From: Bacteroidota bacterium
GTDB lineage: Bacteria > Bacteroidota > Bacteroidia > Bacteroidales > F082
Assembly: GCA_016845105.1 (NCBI GenBank)
Contig: JAERTF010000164.1
Coordinates: forward strand, 1-64,000
Reading direction: 5' to 3'
Length of the DNA: 64,000 nucleotides
The notes beneath the pieces were generated by a model, which was not told where the DNA came from, did no database searches, and saw only the letters and a list, made by a program, of their open reading frames with translations. A program made the position numbers and the translations under genes. The first letter of the stretch is position 1. Each line of letters opens with the position of its first letter. This document shows positions 54,124 through 63,631 of this stretch, one piece after another.

Positions 54124-54228
54124 TAACTTTTTTCATTTGTAATGTAACAACAATTCTAAACTGAATCAAAACTCATTCTTACATTCTGATTGAAATTTTG
54201 TGCTATTTTTGTTTTCTTACAAAAAAGC

Positions 54229-54738
54229 ATGGCCTACTTTTTAAAGATAATAAATGTATTTTTTCTGTCAATGATAAAATACTTTTATACACCTATTTAC
54301 GCACATCTTATTGGTCTTGACCTAATATCTACATTGATTTCTATGATAACCGGGGGGGTGATTGGCTTTATGGTTTATTACCACTTTAGCAAACTGGTAA
54401 TAATAGCTACTGCAAATGTTAAACCCATTGCCAGAAAAGTTGTTCCAAATTATTTTCAAGATAAGTATAGAGTTCATCGTGAAAAAAGAACCATCAGACG
54501 TAAAAACAGAAAACGATTTTCATGGAAAAACAGAATGCTAGTAAAAATGGGTAAAAATTATGGTATGTATAGTATTATTATTCTAACACCCATTTTAGTT
54601 TCTTTGGTATTGGGAGCATTTTTACTTAGAAAATATTATAGTCATCGACCCGAAGCAATTCCACTTATGATTATATCTATTATTGTTGAAGGCGCAATTT
54701 TAATTTGTGGATACTGGTATATGGTTGGTGCCCTTTAA
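54229..54738 (+). CDS. small membrane protein of unknown function
   Basis: A 169-residue protein with three or four TM segments (about 5-20, 27-52, 114-134, 142-165) and a very basic loop (about 70-108, rich in Arg and Lys with KRTIRRKNRKRF). I do not recognise a family. The basic loop should be cytoplasmic and might touch nucleic acid or lipid headgroups. A TTG at 54190 would extend it by 13 residues; ATG at 54229 is preferred. Confidence 0.65.
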   Translation: MAYFLKIINVFFLSMIKYFYTPIYAHLIGLDLISTLISMITGGVIGFMVYYHFSKLVIIATANVKPIARKVVPNYFQDKYRVHREKRTIRRKNRKRFSWKNRMLVKMGKNYGMYSIIILTPILVSLVLGAFLLRKYYSHRPEAIPLMIISIIVEGAILICGYWYMVGAL

Positions 54739-54792
54739 GTCGATATTTAAAGGATACCAAATTATCAACTTTTACCCAATTATATAAATAAA

Positions 54793-54864
54793 TTGTCATT
54801 CTGAACGCAGTAAAAAATCTCATTAAGTGAAGATTTAGATTCTTCACGGCGTTCAGAACGACAA
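54793..54864. repeat. palindromic MITE/REP-like intergenic element
   Basis: Terminal arms TTGTCATTCTGAACGC (54793-54808) and GCGTTCAGAACGACAA (54849-54864) match at 15 of 16 positions as inverted repeats. Inside, GTGAAGA-tttagat-TCTTCAC is a perfect hairpin, and AAATCT/AGATTT forms an alternative. Elements with GTCATTCTGAACG ends are common between genes in Bacteroidota. It lies between two convergent genes and could also end transcription. Confidence 0.75.
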
Positions 54865-54881
54865 AGCAACTAGAGTCTAGT

Positions 54882-57800
54882 CTAAAACTTTGGCACTCGA
54901 CCTGGGGTATGTGGAGCTTTCATATTATCGAGTTTGTGTTCCACGCCCGAAAGCTTATTTCCTATTGCCTCAAGTTCGTTAAGAACCTTGGGTAGCTCTT
55001 CCATAACAATGTTATAATTCTCTTTCATATTTGCTGTAGGCGTGGATGAAGATCCCCAGGAGGTCCAAACTATTGCATTTAACCTATCTCCCAATGGCAT
55101 TGCTTCGGGAGGAACTTCCTCTGAACTTGCTTTTGCTGGAGTTCCATCAAATAAAAATTCGATGTCTTTAAGCTCTTGTGCAATAGCAATCATATTTTCC
55201 TTCAACTCGTGTGGAGCATTTACAACTGAGTGCAATGCTTGTTGTATATAAGCAGTTTGTTCAGCAAGCTCATCACGATATGTTATAGCCCCAGACATAA
55301 CCCTGTACAAATCAGAAACCTTAGCATAAAACTCCTGAGTTTCAATTGGTTGTTGGTCGGGAAGTGTTGTGTTATTCAATACCTTGGTATTGAACTTCGT
55401 TGGAGCAACAAGTTCTTTAATTTCACCATTATGATACATCGACAATTCTACTGTGTATATCCCCGGCAATGCACGCATACTTGTTCTATCTTTTTTAAGT
55501 GGATCAAATTTATCGTTTTTTAGCCTTACCGGAGCTATGCTGTTATACCTGAAATCCCAATTAGTTCTGCTGATTCCTTTTGATGGTTTTTTGTAAATAT
55601 TTCTCACAATATTTCCTTCACCATCTTTAATAGTAAATATTAAATAAGGACCTGTTTCATTTGCCTCAGCATCAAGAATATCTTTTGTTGGTTGAGGAAT
55701 TGGAGATCCCTCTTTAAATAATTTTTTCTCTTGTTTTAAGCGTTTCGATTTTAACGATTTTGGTACATCTTTAATATAATATGTGAAAATTGCTCCAAAA
55801 TCAGGATTGCTTGCCTGATAATAACCAGCACCTGTTCCATATCTTCCGTTACCTGATTTATTATACATTAATGCATCTTTTACAGGAAAAATTATAGCCT
55901 CATTGTTTTCAAGGGTTTCTTCTGTTATTTCACGCAATGGTGAATAATCATCAACGATATAAAAACCACGACCAAATGTTGCAATAACAAGGTCTTTTTC
56001 TCTTTCCTGAATTACGATATCCCTAACAGCGATATCTGGTAAACCTGAACCCAATTTAATCCAATGATTTCCGCCATCAACGGAAAAATAAAATCCCATC
56101 TCTGTTCCAGTAAATAATAAGTTTTCCTTTATCGGGTCTTGTGTAATAGTATGTACAACTTCATCCTCTGGTAAATCGGCTGCTATTGAAACCCAGGTTT
56201 TTCCTTTGTCGATACTTTTCAATAAATATGGTTTAAAGTCATCACTTTTAATATTATTGAAAGATGCAAAAACAATATTTTCGTCATATAATGAAGGAAA
56301 GATATCACTCACATATGTGTATTCGGGAACACCTGGAAAACTTGAAATTTTAGTCCAGTTTTTGCCATCATCTTCGGTAACCTGTATTATGCCGTCATCT
56401 GTACCAACATAAATTAATCCTTCTTTTAATGTAGATTCTGCCAATGCAACAGCTGTGCCCCATTGTGAGGTAGAAACATCTTTTGCTACAGCACTTGCTG
56501 GCCAGTATTTACCCATTACCGGGAATTGGTTTCTGTCTTCATTACGAGTAATATCTTCACTTATAACTTCCCATGTATTTCCTCTATCAGTACTTTTAAA
56601 CACTTTGTTTGCAGCAATATAGAGAGTAGTTCCTGAGTGTGGGCTCAAGAAAAATGGTGTATCCCAATTCCAACGATAAGTAAGTTCATTTTTACGGGGA
56701 GTTGGTTTAACTTTAATTCTTTCTCCTGATTTTTTATCATATCGATAAATATTACCATACTGATATGCTGAATAAACTATATCGGGGTTATCAGGATCAA
56801 TTGCCTGCCAAAAACCATCTCCACCGAGGGTAACAACCCATTCGTCACTGGTAACACCTCCGTACTTAGTATTCTGTGAAGGTCCTCCCATACTAGCATT
56901 ATCTTGTGTGCCACCATATACCCAGTAAAAAGGTTCTGTATTGTCTACATTAACTCTATAATATTGAGTTACAGGAAGTGTTGTTTTATGAATATAGGTG
57001 CGGCCATCATCCCAACTTTCATAAATTCCACCATCGCCACCTATCATAAAGTGTTTAGTATTATTTGGATCAATCCACATGGCATGATCATCAACATGAC
57101 GTTTACTTAATCCAACTCCTTTCCAATTCTTACCACCATCAACACTAACCCTGGATCTTGTATCCATAGAATATAACTTATTGGCATCAATGGGATCAAC
57201 CACAAGTTCACTATAATACTGACCGCTACTATTATAGCTATTTTGCTTTTTGAATGAAGCTCCTCGATTTGTGGATCTATAAACGCCACCTTTGCCATTT
57301 GATGCTTCAAACATTGCATAAACAATATTGGGATCAGTTGCACTAACAACTATCTCCATTCCACCTTTATCAACGCCAGGTATCCCTTTTTCCAGTTTAT
57401 TCCAAGTAAGTCCAGCATCTGTAGTTTTATAGAAAGCCGACTCTGGGCCTCCACCAATTTTACTAAATTGACGACGACGACGCTGTTCTGCGCCAGCATA
57501 AATAACGTCTGGATTACCTGGCTCGAAACATAAGTTTGCAACTCCTGTATTTTCACTAATGAACAATACTTTCTCCCAAGTAACTCCACCATCTGTGGTT
57601 TTATAAACTCCTCTTTCTTCGTTGGGACCCCAAGCAGATCCTTCTGCTGCAACATAAACAACATCTGAATTTCTTGGATCCACAAGTATTTCACCTATGT
57701 GCCTCGAGTCTTTTAAACCCATATTTTTCCATGAACTACCTCCATCGATGGTTTTATAAATTCCATTACCATATCCCAATGCACGCTGATGATTATTTTC

Positions 57801-58154
57801 TCCTGTTCCGGCCCAAACAACATTGCTATTATTCGGGTCCATTGCGAGTGAACCAATAGAATAAACACCATAATTATCAAAAATTGGCTTGAAGGTTATG
57901 CCATTATTTGTTGTTTTCCAAATATGACCTGATGCAACTGCTACATAATATGTACTAAAATTATCAGGGTCAACTGCAAAGTCAGCGATTCTTCCTGAAA
58001 CAAAAGCAGGACCAATGCTTCTCCATTTAATTCCACTAAAAGTTGAGGAGGATAAACCTGATTTCTCTTTCTCGTCGGTTTTCTTTTTCTTTTTTGCTTC
58101 AACGGGAATAACACCTATTAGAAGTATAAGAATTGCAAGTATTGTATTTCTCAT
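54882..58154 (-). CDS. large exported BNR/sortilin-like propeller protein
   Basis: A 1090-residue exported protein. A signal peptide (to about VEAK) is followed by a Lys-rich stretch and then many BNR/VPS10-like repeats. These carry Asp-box motifs such as KTTNNGITF, KTIDGGSSW, KTTDGGVTW, STDRGNTW, SVDGGNHW and repeated DPNNS/DPDNPD turns; they should form two propellers (to about residue 740). The C-terminal third (about 740-1090) is mixed, with a helical end. Such proteins are annotated as glycosyl hydrolases or photosystem-stability-like, but no catalytic residues can be named. No T9SS domain is present. Confidence 0.88.
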   Translation of the reverse strand: MRNTILAILILLIGVIPVEAKKKKKTDEKEKSGLSSSTFSGIKWRSIGPAFVSGRIADFAVDPDNFSTYYVAVASGHIWKTTNNGITFKPIFDNYGVYSIGSLAMDPNNSNVVWAGTGENNHQRALGYGNGIYKTIDGGSSWKNMGLKDSRHIGEILVDPRNSDVVYVAAEGSAWGPNEERGVYKTTDGGVTWEKVLFISENTGVANLCFEPGNPDVIYAGAEQRRRRQFSKIGGGPESAFYKTTDAGLTWNKLEKGIPGVDKGGMEIVVSATDPNIVYAMFEASNGKGGVYRSTNRGASFKKQNSYNSSGQYYSELVVDPIDANKLYSMDTRSRVSVDGGKNWKGVGLSKRHVDDHAMWIDPNNTKHFMIGGDGGIYESWDDGRTYIHKTTLPVTQYYRVNVDNTEPFYWVYGGTQDNASMGGPSQNTKYGGVTSDEWVVTLGGDGFWQAIDPDNPDIVYSAYQYGNIYRYDKKSGERIKVKPTPRKNELTYRWNWDTPFFLSPHSGTTLYIAANKVFKSTDRGNTWEVISEDITRNEDRNQFPVMGKYWPASAVAKDVSTSQWGTAVALAESTLKEGLIYVGTDDGIIQVTEDDGKNWTKISSFPGVPEYTYVSDIFPSLYDENIVFASFNNIKSDDFKPYLLKSIDKGKTWVSIAADLPEDEVVHTITQDPIKENLLFTGTEMGFYFSVDGGNHWIKLGSGLPDIAVRDIVIQEREKDLVIATFGRGFYIVDDYSPLREITEETLENNEAIIFPVKDALMYNKSGNGRYGTGAGYYQASNPDFGAIFTYYIKDVPKSLKSKRLKQEKKLFKEGSPIPQPTKDILDAEANETGPYLIFTIKDGEGNIVRNIYKKPSKGISRTNWDFRYNSIAPVRLKNDKFDPLKKDRTSMRALPGIYTVELSMYHNGEIKELVAPTKFNTKVLNNTTLPDQQPIETQEFYAKVSDLYRVMSGAITYRDELAEQTAYIQQALHSVVNAPHELKENMIAIAQELKDIEFLFDGTPAKASSEEVPPEAMPLGDRLNAIVWTSWGSSSTPTANMKENYNIVMEELPKVLNELEAIGNKLSGVEHKLDNMKAPHTPGRVPKF

Positions 58155-58267
58155 AATGGTTTGATTTTATTGAAAATGTAATTTTTGATAAAAGTATAAA
58201 AACTTATGATAATATTTTGAGCAAGGAGGATAAGTATGTGAAAAAGAAACCATCTGGCCTCTTGTTT

Positions 58268-59107
58268 TTAACCACTAATAATCAGGCCATTATACATTGT
58301 CATTATCACTATAACAGATATAAGTATAAATAATATTAATAGTATTATGTCGATGTAGCTATGTCTAACTGTGGGTAAGTATTTAAAATCCGTATTTTCT
58401 GGTTTAGATGCTGTTAGAAATGGAATTAGCAATATAAGTACCGGCAGGTTTTTCATAAGTTCAGATGTGGACTCTGTTTGCCCCCCTGTTAGGAAAGTAT
58501 ATACTAAAACCAAAAACAATGGAATTAAAAATATAGCAATAAAAAATATAATGCGGGGTCGTGTATTGCACAAATCCTGATGTGGAAAGGACATAATTAT
58601 TAACCTGGCATTCATCATTCCAATTTTGAAAAGAATAAAAGCAAGCAATATGGATATGGCGACAAGCAGTACATTATGAATATTCATTGCCATAGCAACC
58701 TCATAGGTACCGGAGTGGGCAACAGCATCATCAATTAATATCCCAAATGCAGTATCAAAAGCAAATATATTTAACCAAAACAATACTAATATGATCGAAA
58801 TAGGTTTTTTCGTTCCAATCATAAGTATTATTAGAGAAATAATACCTACAATTACAGCTGCAATTGGTTTTGATAATAAGATAGTTACCAAGGCATCTCG
58901 TGATATGGCATCAGCATCAATAATTGTTTGAAAATTTATCCCCCTGAGATTAACAAAAGCAGGAATATCAAAATCATATGCGAAATATAGCGGTGCAAAA
59001 TTTGTATAAATAAAAACTAGTAAATATGCACATAATGCAGAAACAACAGATATCACAAATGATTTAGACAAGCTTTTGTAATCAATGCTATTACTCTGTA
59101 TTTCCAT
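58268..59107 (-). CDS. multi-pass membrane protein of unknown function
   Basis: A 279-residue inner-membrane protein with about six or seven TM helices (about 18-38, 75-97, 101-122, 140-165, 185-208, 218-236, 250-275). I find no catalytic motif or recognised family. Its TM helices are rich in Ile and Leu. It precedes the BNR protein on the same strand after a 113-base spacer, and follows tag; neither neighbour suggests a function. Confidence 0.7.
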   Translation of the reverse strand: MEIQSNSIDYKSLSKSFVISVVSALCAYLLVFIYTNFAPLYFAYDFDIPAFVNLRGINFQTIIDADAISRDALVTILLSKPIAAVIVGIISLIILMIGTKKPISIILVLFWLNIFAFDTAFGILIDDAVAHSGTYEVAMAMNIHNVLLVAISILLAFILFKIGMMNARLIIMSFPHQDLCNTRPRIIFFIAIFLIPLFLVLVYTFLTGGQTESTSELMKNLPVLILLIPFLTASKPENTDFKYLPTVRHSYIDIILLILFILISVIVIMTMYNGLIISG

Positions 59108-59163
59108 TAATCAGTTTATTGATATTATTAACAAATATAGTGCTCTAAAATCAATTAGCTAAT

Positions 59164-59727
59164 TTACTCATACCTAAAACAATCAACAACATGGTCATCA
59201 ACCATACCTGTGGCCTGCATAAAAGCATAACAAATGGTTGTGCCAACGAACTTAAAACCTCTATTTTTAAGGTCTTTACTCATGGCATCCGATTCATTTG
59301 TGCTTGATGGGATGTCTTGAATGGTTTTTGGATTATTTTTTATGGTAACTCCTCCGGTAAATTGCCAAATATAGTTGTTAAAACTACCGTATTCATTTTG
59401 TATATCAAGGAAAATATTTGCATTTGAAATTGCTGATTTAATCTTTAGTTTATTCCTTATTATTCCTTCATTCTTTAACAACAACTCAATTTTTTTATCA
59501 TCATAATTTGCAACTATGGATGGGTTAAAGTTATCAAAAGCTTTCCGAAAATTTTCTCTTTTTTTTAATATTGTAGACCAGCTTAATCCTGCTTGAAACG
59601 ACTCCAATAATAAAAATTCAAATAGCTTTTGATCATCATGGACGGGTACCCCCCATTCTTCATCATGATACTTGATATCCTGTAAACGATTACCTGCCCA
59701 TGAACACCTTACCTTTTCCTCTTTCAT
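59164..59727 (-). CDS. tag: DNA-3-methyladenine glycosylase I
   Basis: A 187-residue base-excision repair enzyme that removes 3-methyladenine. It begins with RCSWAGN, then YHDEEWGVPVHDD, LFEFLLLESFQAGLSWSTIL and the helix-hairpin-helix region. Near the C-terminus it has FKFVGTTICYAFMQATGMVDDH with the Cys and His that help bind the structural zinc. Length matches E. coli Tag. It is monocistronic by appearance, with a terminator just upstream that ends the preceding small gene. Confidence 0.96.
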   Translation of the reverse strand: MKEEKVRCSWAGNRLQDIKYHDEEWGVPVHDDQKLFEFLLLESFQAGLSWSTILKKRENFRKAFDNFNPSIVANYDDKKIELLLKNEGIIRNKLKIKSAISNANIFLDIQNEYGSFNNYIWQFTGGVTIKNNPKTIQDIPSSTNESDAMSKDLKNRGFKFVGTTICYAFMQATGMVDDHVVDCFRYE

Positions 59728-59761
59728 ATTTGTGATTAATTTATCGATTATACAAAATTAA

Positions 59762-59785
59762 AAAATCCCGGCATAACCGGGATTT
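59762..59785 (-). terminator. rho-independent terminator of the small repeat-protein gene
   Basis: Perfect 9-bp stem AAATCCCGG / CCGGGATTT with the five-base loop CATAA, followed on the minus strand by six T residues. It lies about 80 bases after the small gene's stop and 35 bases before the tag start. Confidence 0.88.
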
Positions 59786-59867
59786 ATATGGCTCATTACT
59801 AACTTACTAACATGATAAACAAAAATTACAATTTTGCTGGCATAATTTTTCTATTTCTTAGTACCGT

Positions 59868-60197
59868 TTAAAGAACCGTTTTTTGAGTATTGAATGGAAT
59901 ATCATCAATATATGACTCTTCCTCAAGCTCAAAATCTACTGCTACTGCTTTTTGATATTCCAATTCAACAGAAGAAAAGCTACTGTCAAAAGGTATATCG
60001 TTTATATATTCTTCTTCATCAAAATTGAAATTTATTGAAACTGCCTTCTCATAAATTGAATTTGTGTTTTTAACTGCTATGGCATTTCCTTTAGTATTTC
60101 CAATACTTGATATATATTTTGCTGATGCTCCAAAGTATGCTGTAATTACAATTGCTATTGTGAGGGCCAGTGTGAATTTTGTTGTTATAGTTTTCAT
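59868..60197 (-). CDS. small exported protein with tandem YINDIPF repeats
   Basis: A 109-residue protein. A hydrophobic signal-like segment (about 8-26) is followed by two tandem copies of an about 25-residue unit: residues 48-72 and 79-104. They share Y-x-KAV, a hydrophobic-acidic strand (NFNFDEEEY / DFELEEESY) and the I[ND]DIPF ending. I do not recognise a named family. The mature part is strongly acidic. It has its own promoter region and a perfect terminator, so it is likely expressed as a single abundant small protein. A possible sigma-54-like site lies upstream. Confidence 0.75.
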   Translation of the reverse strand: MKTITTKFTLALTIAIVITAYFGASAKYISSIGNTKGNAIAVKNTNSIYEKAVSINFNFDEEEYINDIPFDSSFSSVELEYQKAVAVDFELEEESYIDDIPFNTQKTVL

Positions 60198-60594
60198 GTT
60201 ATTTGTAATTTTTAGTTATTCTTACAACACCTTATCCAATTGCGTGCCAAAATTTATATCTTTCTGTTTTAGTGCTTTTTATACTTCTGCACCTTATGGG
60301 TGTTACTCTATGTGTTTGCAATTATGCGAACATTTTATGTTCATAAGCGAACACATGTTTTAGCATTTAAAAAGTATCATGTATAAATAGATTATCCTGG
60401 ATTATGCATTGGAGCTTCGATATGAGAACTACAAGTATTATAAAATATAACGTTTTGAAATGAAAGTATGGCACCATTGTGAGGTTTCAAAACTTAACAA
60501 AGTAGTATATTTTGCTGCAATTGCATTTCGGAATAGATTCTCCAATTCATATTCCAGGTTTAACAGTAAAGATGAATTTACTTTGTTTAGAACA
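60198..60594. other. 397-base intergenic region with possible regulatory sites
   Basis: No gene is supported here. On the minus strand, TTGGCACGCAATTGGA (60235-60250) lies 38 bases before the small gene and resembles a sigma-54 promoter (TGGCACG-N4-TTGCW), but the spacing is one base short and the GC doublet is changed. A perfect dyad GAACAT-TTT-ATGTTC lies at 60328-60342, and GCGAACA occurs twice around it. Either could be an activator site for the small gene. Confidence 0.4.
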
Positions 60595-61728
60595 CTAGAG
60601 GTTCAGCGCCTCACTATCGATCATTGTAACCCATTTTCCCATCTTTTTTTGAATTACTCTGAAATGGTTTTTATCTTCAGGTGTAATGAATGAGATTGCT
60701 TCTCCTTGTGCATGTGCACGGCCTGTTCTACCTATACGATGTATATAGTCTTTTGGTGAGCGGGGTAATTCATAATTTATTACATAAGGTAAAAACTCTA
60801 TATCAATACCTCGAGACAATAAATCTGTTGCTACCAGTACAACTATCTTCCCTTTTTTAAATTTATCCAACGCAGTAGTTCTTGCATTCTGACTTCTTTT
60901 ACTGTGAATGGCCAGAGCAGAGATTCCGTTTTTCTTAAGTTTATCTACTACATTATCTGCCTTATAAACCGAAGAAGTAAATACAAGTACCTGTTTCATC
61001 ACTTTGCTTTTTATCAAATACCTCAAAAGAGGGCCCCTCTTTTCCTCTGCAACAAAATATGCTACTTGGTTAATAAGATCAATGCTAGTATCATCTTCCT
61101 CAATTTTTACAATGAGTGGGTTTTTCAACAATAATTGATGAACATTTATTACATCCTTACTTAATGTAGCCGAAAACAACAGGTTTTGACGTTTACTTGG
61201 TAAGAGGTTAAAAATTTGGTTCATCTCATCTTTAAACCCAAGATTTAACATTTTATCAGCCTCGTCAAGTACCAATGTATCTATTTGTGATAAGTGCACT
61301 GCATTCGCACCAACTAATTCCAGCAACCTGCCAGGGGTAGCCACTAGTATATTTACACCTTGCAAAGCTTTCATCTGAGGGTTTTTTGAGACACCTCCGT
61401 AAACAGCCATCGAATTAATTCGCTTTGGCAGCTCCGACCCAAATTCTTTGAATACCCCCTCTAATTGTTGCGCTAATTCACGAGTTGGAACCAATACCAA
61501 CACAACTATATGCCTGTTTTTTGAAACGTTTTTTCCCATACTATTCATTAATATGGGCAGTACATAACTTGCTGTTTTTCCAGATCCTGTTTTTGCAATA
61601 CCTAGTACATCTTTACCCTGTAGTATGGCAGGTATTGCCTCTTGCTGAATTGGATATGGGTTAATATAGCCCTGATTATCAATCGCTCGTAATAAAGATG
61701 GGGCAAGGCCCAATGAGGTAAATGACAT
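60595..61728 (-). CDS. DEAD-box RNA helicase (RhlE-like)
   Basis: A 377-residue ATP-dependent RNA helicase. The Q-motif region (GYINPYPIQQEAIP) precedes motif I AKTGSGKT, Ia PTRELA, Ib TPGRL, II DEAD, III SAT, then VATDLLSRGID and HRIGRTGRA (motif VI). There is almost no C-terminal extension, so it is a minimal helicase core. It likely acts in ribosome assembly or cold-shock mRNA remodelling, as for RhlE relatives. The start at 61728 (MSFTSLGLAP) fits the family. Confidence 0.95.
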   Translation of the reverse strand: MSFTSLGLAPSLLRAIDNQGYINPYPIQQEAIPAILQGKDVLGIAKTGSGKTASYVLPILMNSMGKNVSKNRHIVVLVLVPTRELAQQLEGVFKEFGSELPKRINSMAVYGGVSKNPQMKALQGVNILVATPGRLLELVGANAVHLSQIDTLVLDEADKMLNLGFKDEMNQIFNLLPSKRQNLLFSATLSKDVINVHQLLLKNPLIVKIEEDDTSIDLINQVAYFVAEEKRGPLLRYLIKSKVMKQVLVFTSSVYKADNVVDKLKKNGISALAIHSKRSQNARTTALDKFKKGKIVVLVATDLLSRGIDIEFLPYVINYELPRSPKDYIHRIGRTGRAHAQGEAISFITPEDKNHFRVIQKKMGKWVTMIDSEALNL

Positions 61729-61777
61729 AATATTTAATTAGGTAATATTAGTTGATTTGTCAATCTGCTTGAAAGAA

Positions 61778-62671
61778 CTATTTCTTTATTTCTATTGGTT
61801 TATCAAACAAATTTACGCCGCCCTTAACTCCAAAGTCCAATGTTTGAACAGGATATGCAATGTTAATTCCTTCTAATTCAAATCGCTTTTTAATTCGCAT
61901 AATTGCTTCGCTTTGCGCAGACAAAAAGTCGGTTTGAGTTGTAAATTTAATCCAAAAACGAACCTCAAAATTATATGCATAATCCCCAATATCTATAAAA
62001 TAAAAATCAGGTTCAAGAGTAGTTAGGTTAAGGGGTATTTTACTTATTTCGTCGAGAGCTACGCTTTTAACCTTTTCGAGGTCGGTGTCGTGTGAAACAC
62101 CACTTTTTACAATTATCCTTCTTTGTTGAAAAGCAGAAAAGTTTTTAAACGAATTATTATAGATTAATTGGTTTGGGATATAAATTTCCTGGCCGCTAAT
62201 TGACTTAATTGATGTTGTAATCCAACCTGTTTTTAGTATTGTTCCAAAATTTCCATCAATAATTACCCAATCGTTATAATTGAATGGTTTTTGAATATTA
62301 ACCAATAAACCAGCAAACATGTTCGATGCAATATCTTTAAATGCAAATCCGGCAATAATTCCTACAATACCCGCGCCTGCCAGTACTTTTGTTAGCACAC
62401 TTTCAAGACCCAGAATTTCGAGTGCCAAAAATATACCTGAGAAAACCAGTACAATATAAATAACCAATGAAACAAATTTCGCTATATCGGCTTGTTTTGT
62501 TGAAGTGCTCTTGCGCAAATATCCCTTTAATGAATATTTTCTAATAATTTTAGCAAGAAAATAAAATAAGAGTAAAACTAAAAGTGCAAGAAAAACCTTC
62601 GGTAAATATTGAAACACTGAATGATCCCATTTTTCAAAAATCGGGAAAATACTATCTAGACTTTCATGCAT
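61778..62671 (-). CDS. MscS-family mechanosensitive channel
   Basis: A 297-residue small-conductance mechanosensitive channel. Three TM helices (about 24-45, 62-85, 92-125) end with the pore helix VLAGAGIVGIIAGFAFKDIASNM, in which small Gly and Ala residues alternate as in MscS TM3. A cytoplasmic beta domain follows (KPFNYNDWVIIDGNFGTI) and then the C-terminal alpha/beta domain. It protects from hypo-osmotic shock. It lies 49 bases upstream of the helicase gene on the same strand. Confidence 0.94.
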   Translation of the reverse strand: MHESLDSIFPIFEKWDHSVFQYLPKVFLALLVLLLFYFLAKIIRKYSLKGYLRKSTSTKQADIAKFVSLVIYIVLVFSGIFLALEILGLESVLTKVLAGAGIVGIIAGFAFKDIASNMFAGLLVNIQKPFNYNDWVIIDGNFGTILKTGWITTSIKSISGQEIYIPNQLIYNNSFKNFSAFQQRRIIVKSGVSHDTDLEKVKSVALDEISKIPLNLTTLEPDFYFIDIGDYAYNFEVRFWIKFTTQTDFLSAQSEAIMRIKKRFELEGINIAYPVQTLDFGVKGGVNLFDKPIEIKK

Positions 62672-62824
62672 GATTATAATATTGTTACTTAGTATTTGAG
62701 ATATGTAAATATATATAAAATGCAGCTATTGGTATGTGAAATAATGTTGCCAAAATAACTATTTGTTGGTTTTTGCCAAAACAGCAACACAAATTTTCAA
62801 GGGATCGATGAGCATAATATGTGA

Positions 62825-63496
62825 TTATTTAGCTTGTCCTACCACTAGTACAATTTCTCCTTTAAGAGTATTATTGGTGTAATATTCTATTACTTCTTTA
62901 ATTGTGCCCCTTTTGGTTTCTTCGTGAAGTTTCGTCAACTCCCGTGATACAGATACTTGCCTGTCATCACCAAAAAACTCTCCAATTTGACTGAGGGTTT
63001 TAATAAGTCTATGTGGTGATTCGTAAAAAACTATTGTATAGGGCAATTGAGCAAGAAATTTTAATCTGGTTTGGCGCCCCTTTTTATGCGGTAAAAAGCC
63101 TTCGAAAAAAAACTTATCGGAAGGTAAGCCAGAATTCACCAGAGAAGGAACAAATGCTGTAGGGCCAGGCAAGCACTCAACATCAACATCTCTTGCAATA
63201 CATTCCCTAACCAACAAATAACCAGGGTCGGATATGGCAGGAGTCCCAGCATCGGTAATCAAAGCCATTGTTTCACCATTTGATATGCGCTGGACAATAC
63301 CCTCCACTATTTTATGTTCGTTGTGCATATGATATGAATTCATTTTAGTTTCGACTCCAAAGTGCTTCAATAGTTTTCCGCTGTTTCGGGTATCTTCCGC
63401 AAGAATGATATCAACCTCTTTAAGCACACTAATGGCTCGCAAAGTAATATCTTCTAAATTTCCGATTGGAGTTGGAACAACAAACAATTTCGACAT
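62825..63496 (-). CDS. rsmI: 16S rRNA (cytidine-1402 2'-O)-methyltransferase
   Basis: A 223-residue SAM-dependent tetrapyrrole-methylase-fold enzyme that methylates C1402 of 16S rRNA. It starts with LFVVPTPIGNLEDITLRA, then ILAEDTRNSGKLLKHF, the DAGTPAISDPGYLLV SAM-binding region, PGPTAFVPSLVNSGLP and FYESPHRL. It lacks the C-terminal extension found in E. coli, as is common in Bacteroidota. Confidence 0.96.
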   Translation of the reverse strand: MSKLFVVPTPIGNLEDITLRAISVLKEVDIILAEDTRNSGKLLKHFGVETKMNSYHMHNEHKIVEGIVQRISNGETMALITDAGTPAISDPGYLLVRECIARDVDVECLPGPTAFVPSLVNSGLPSDKFFFEGFLPHKKGRQTRLKFLAQLPYTIVFYESPHRLIKTLSQIGEFFGDDRQVSVSRELTKLHEETKRGTIKEVIEYYTNNTLKGEIVLVVGQAK

Positions 63497-63631
63497 AATA
63501 ATATCATTTTACGTTGTTGCAAAATTATATATTCTGTGGAACTTGCCTAAAGTATTTAGTAGTTCATGGCATAGTATTTGTTTCTTTCGCAAGCATATTC
63601 TATAAACATTATTAATCTAAAAATCATTAAA

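Noticed and set aside
60460..60693. A 77-codon open frame on the plus strand in and beyond the 60.2-60.6 kb spacer
   Set aside because: It runs antisense into the helicase gene, has no promoter or recognisable motif, and ends within coding DNA.
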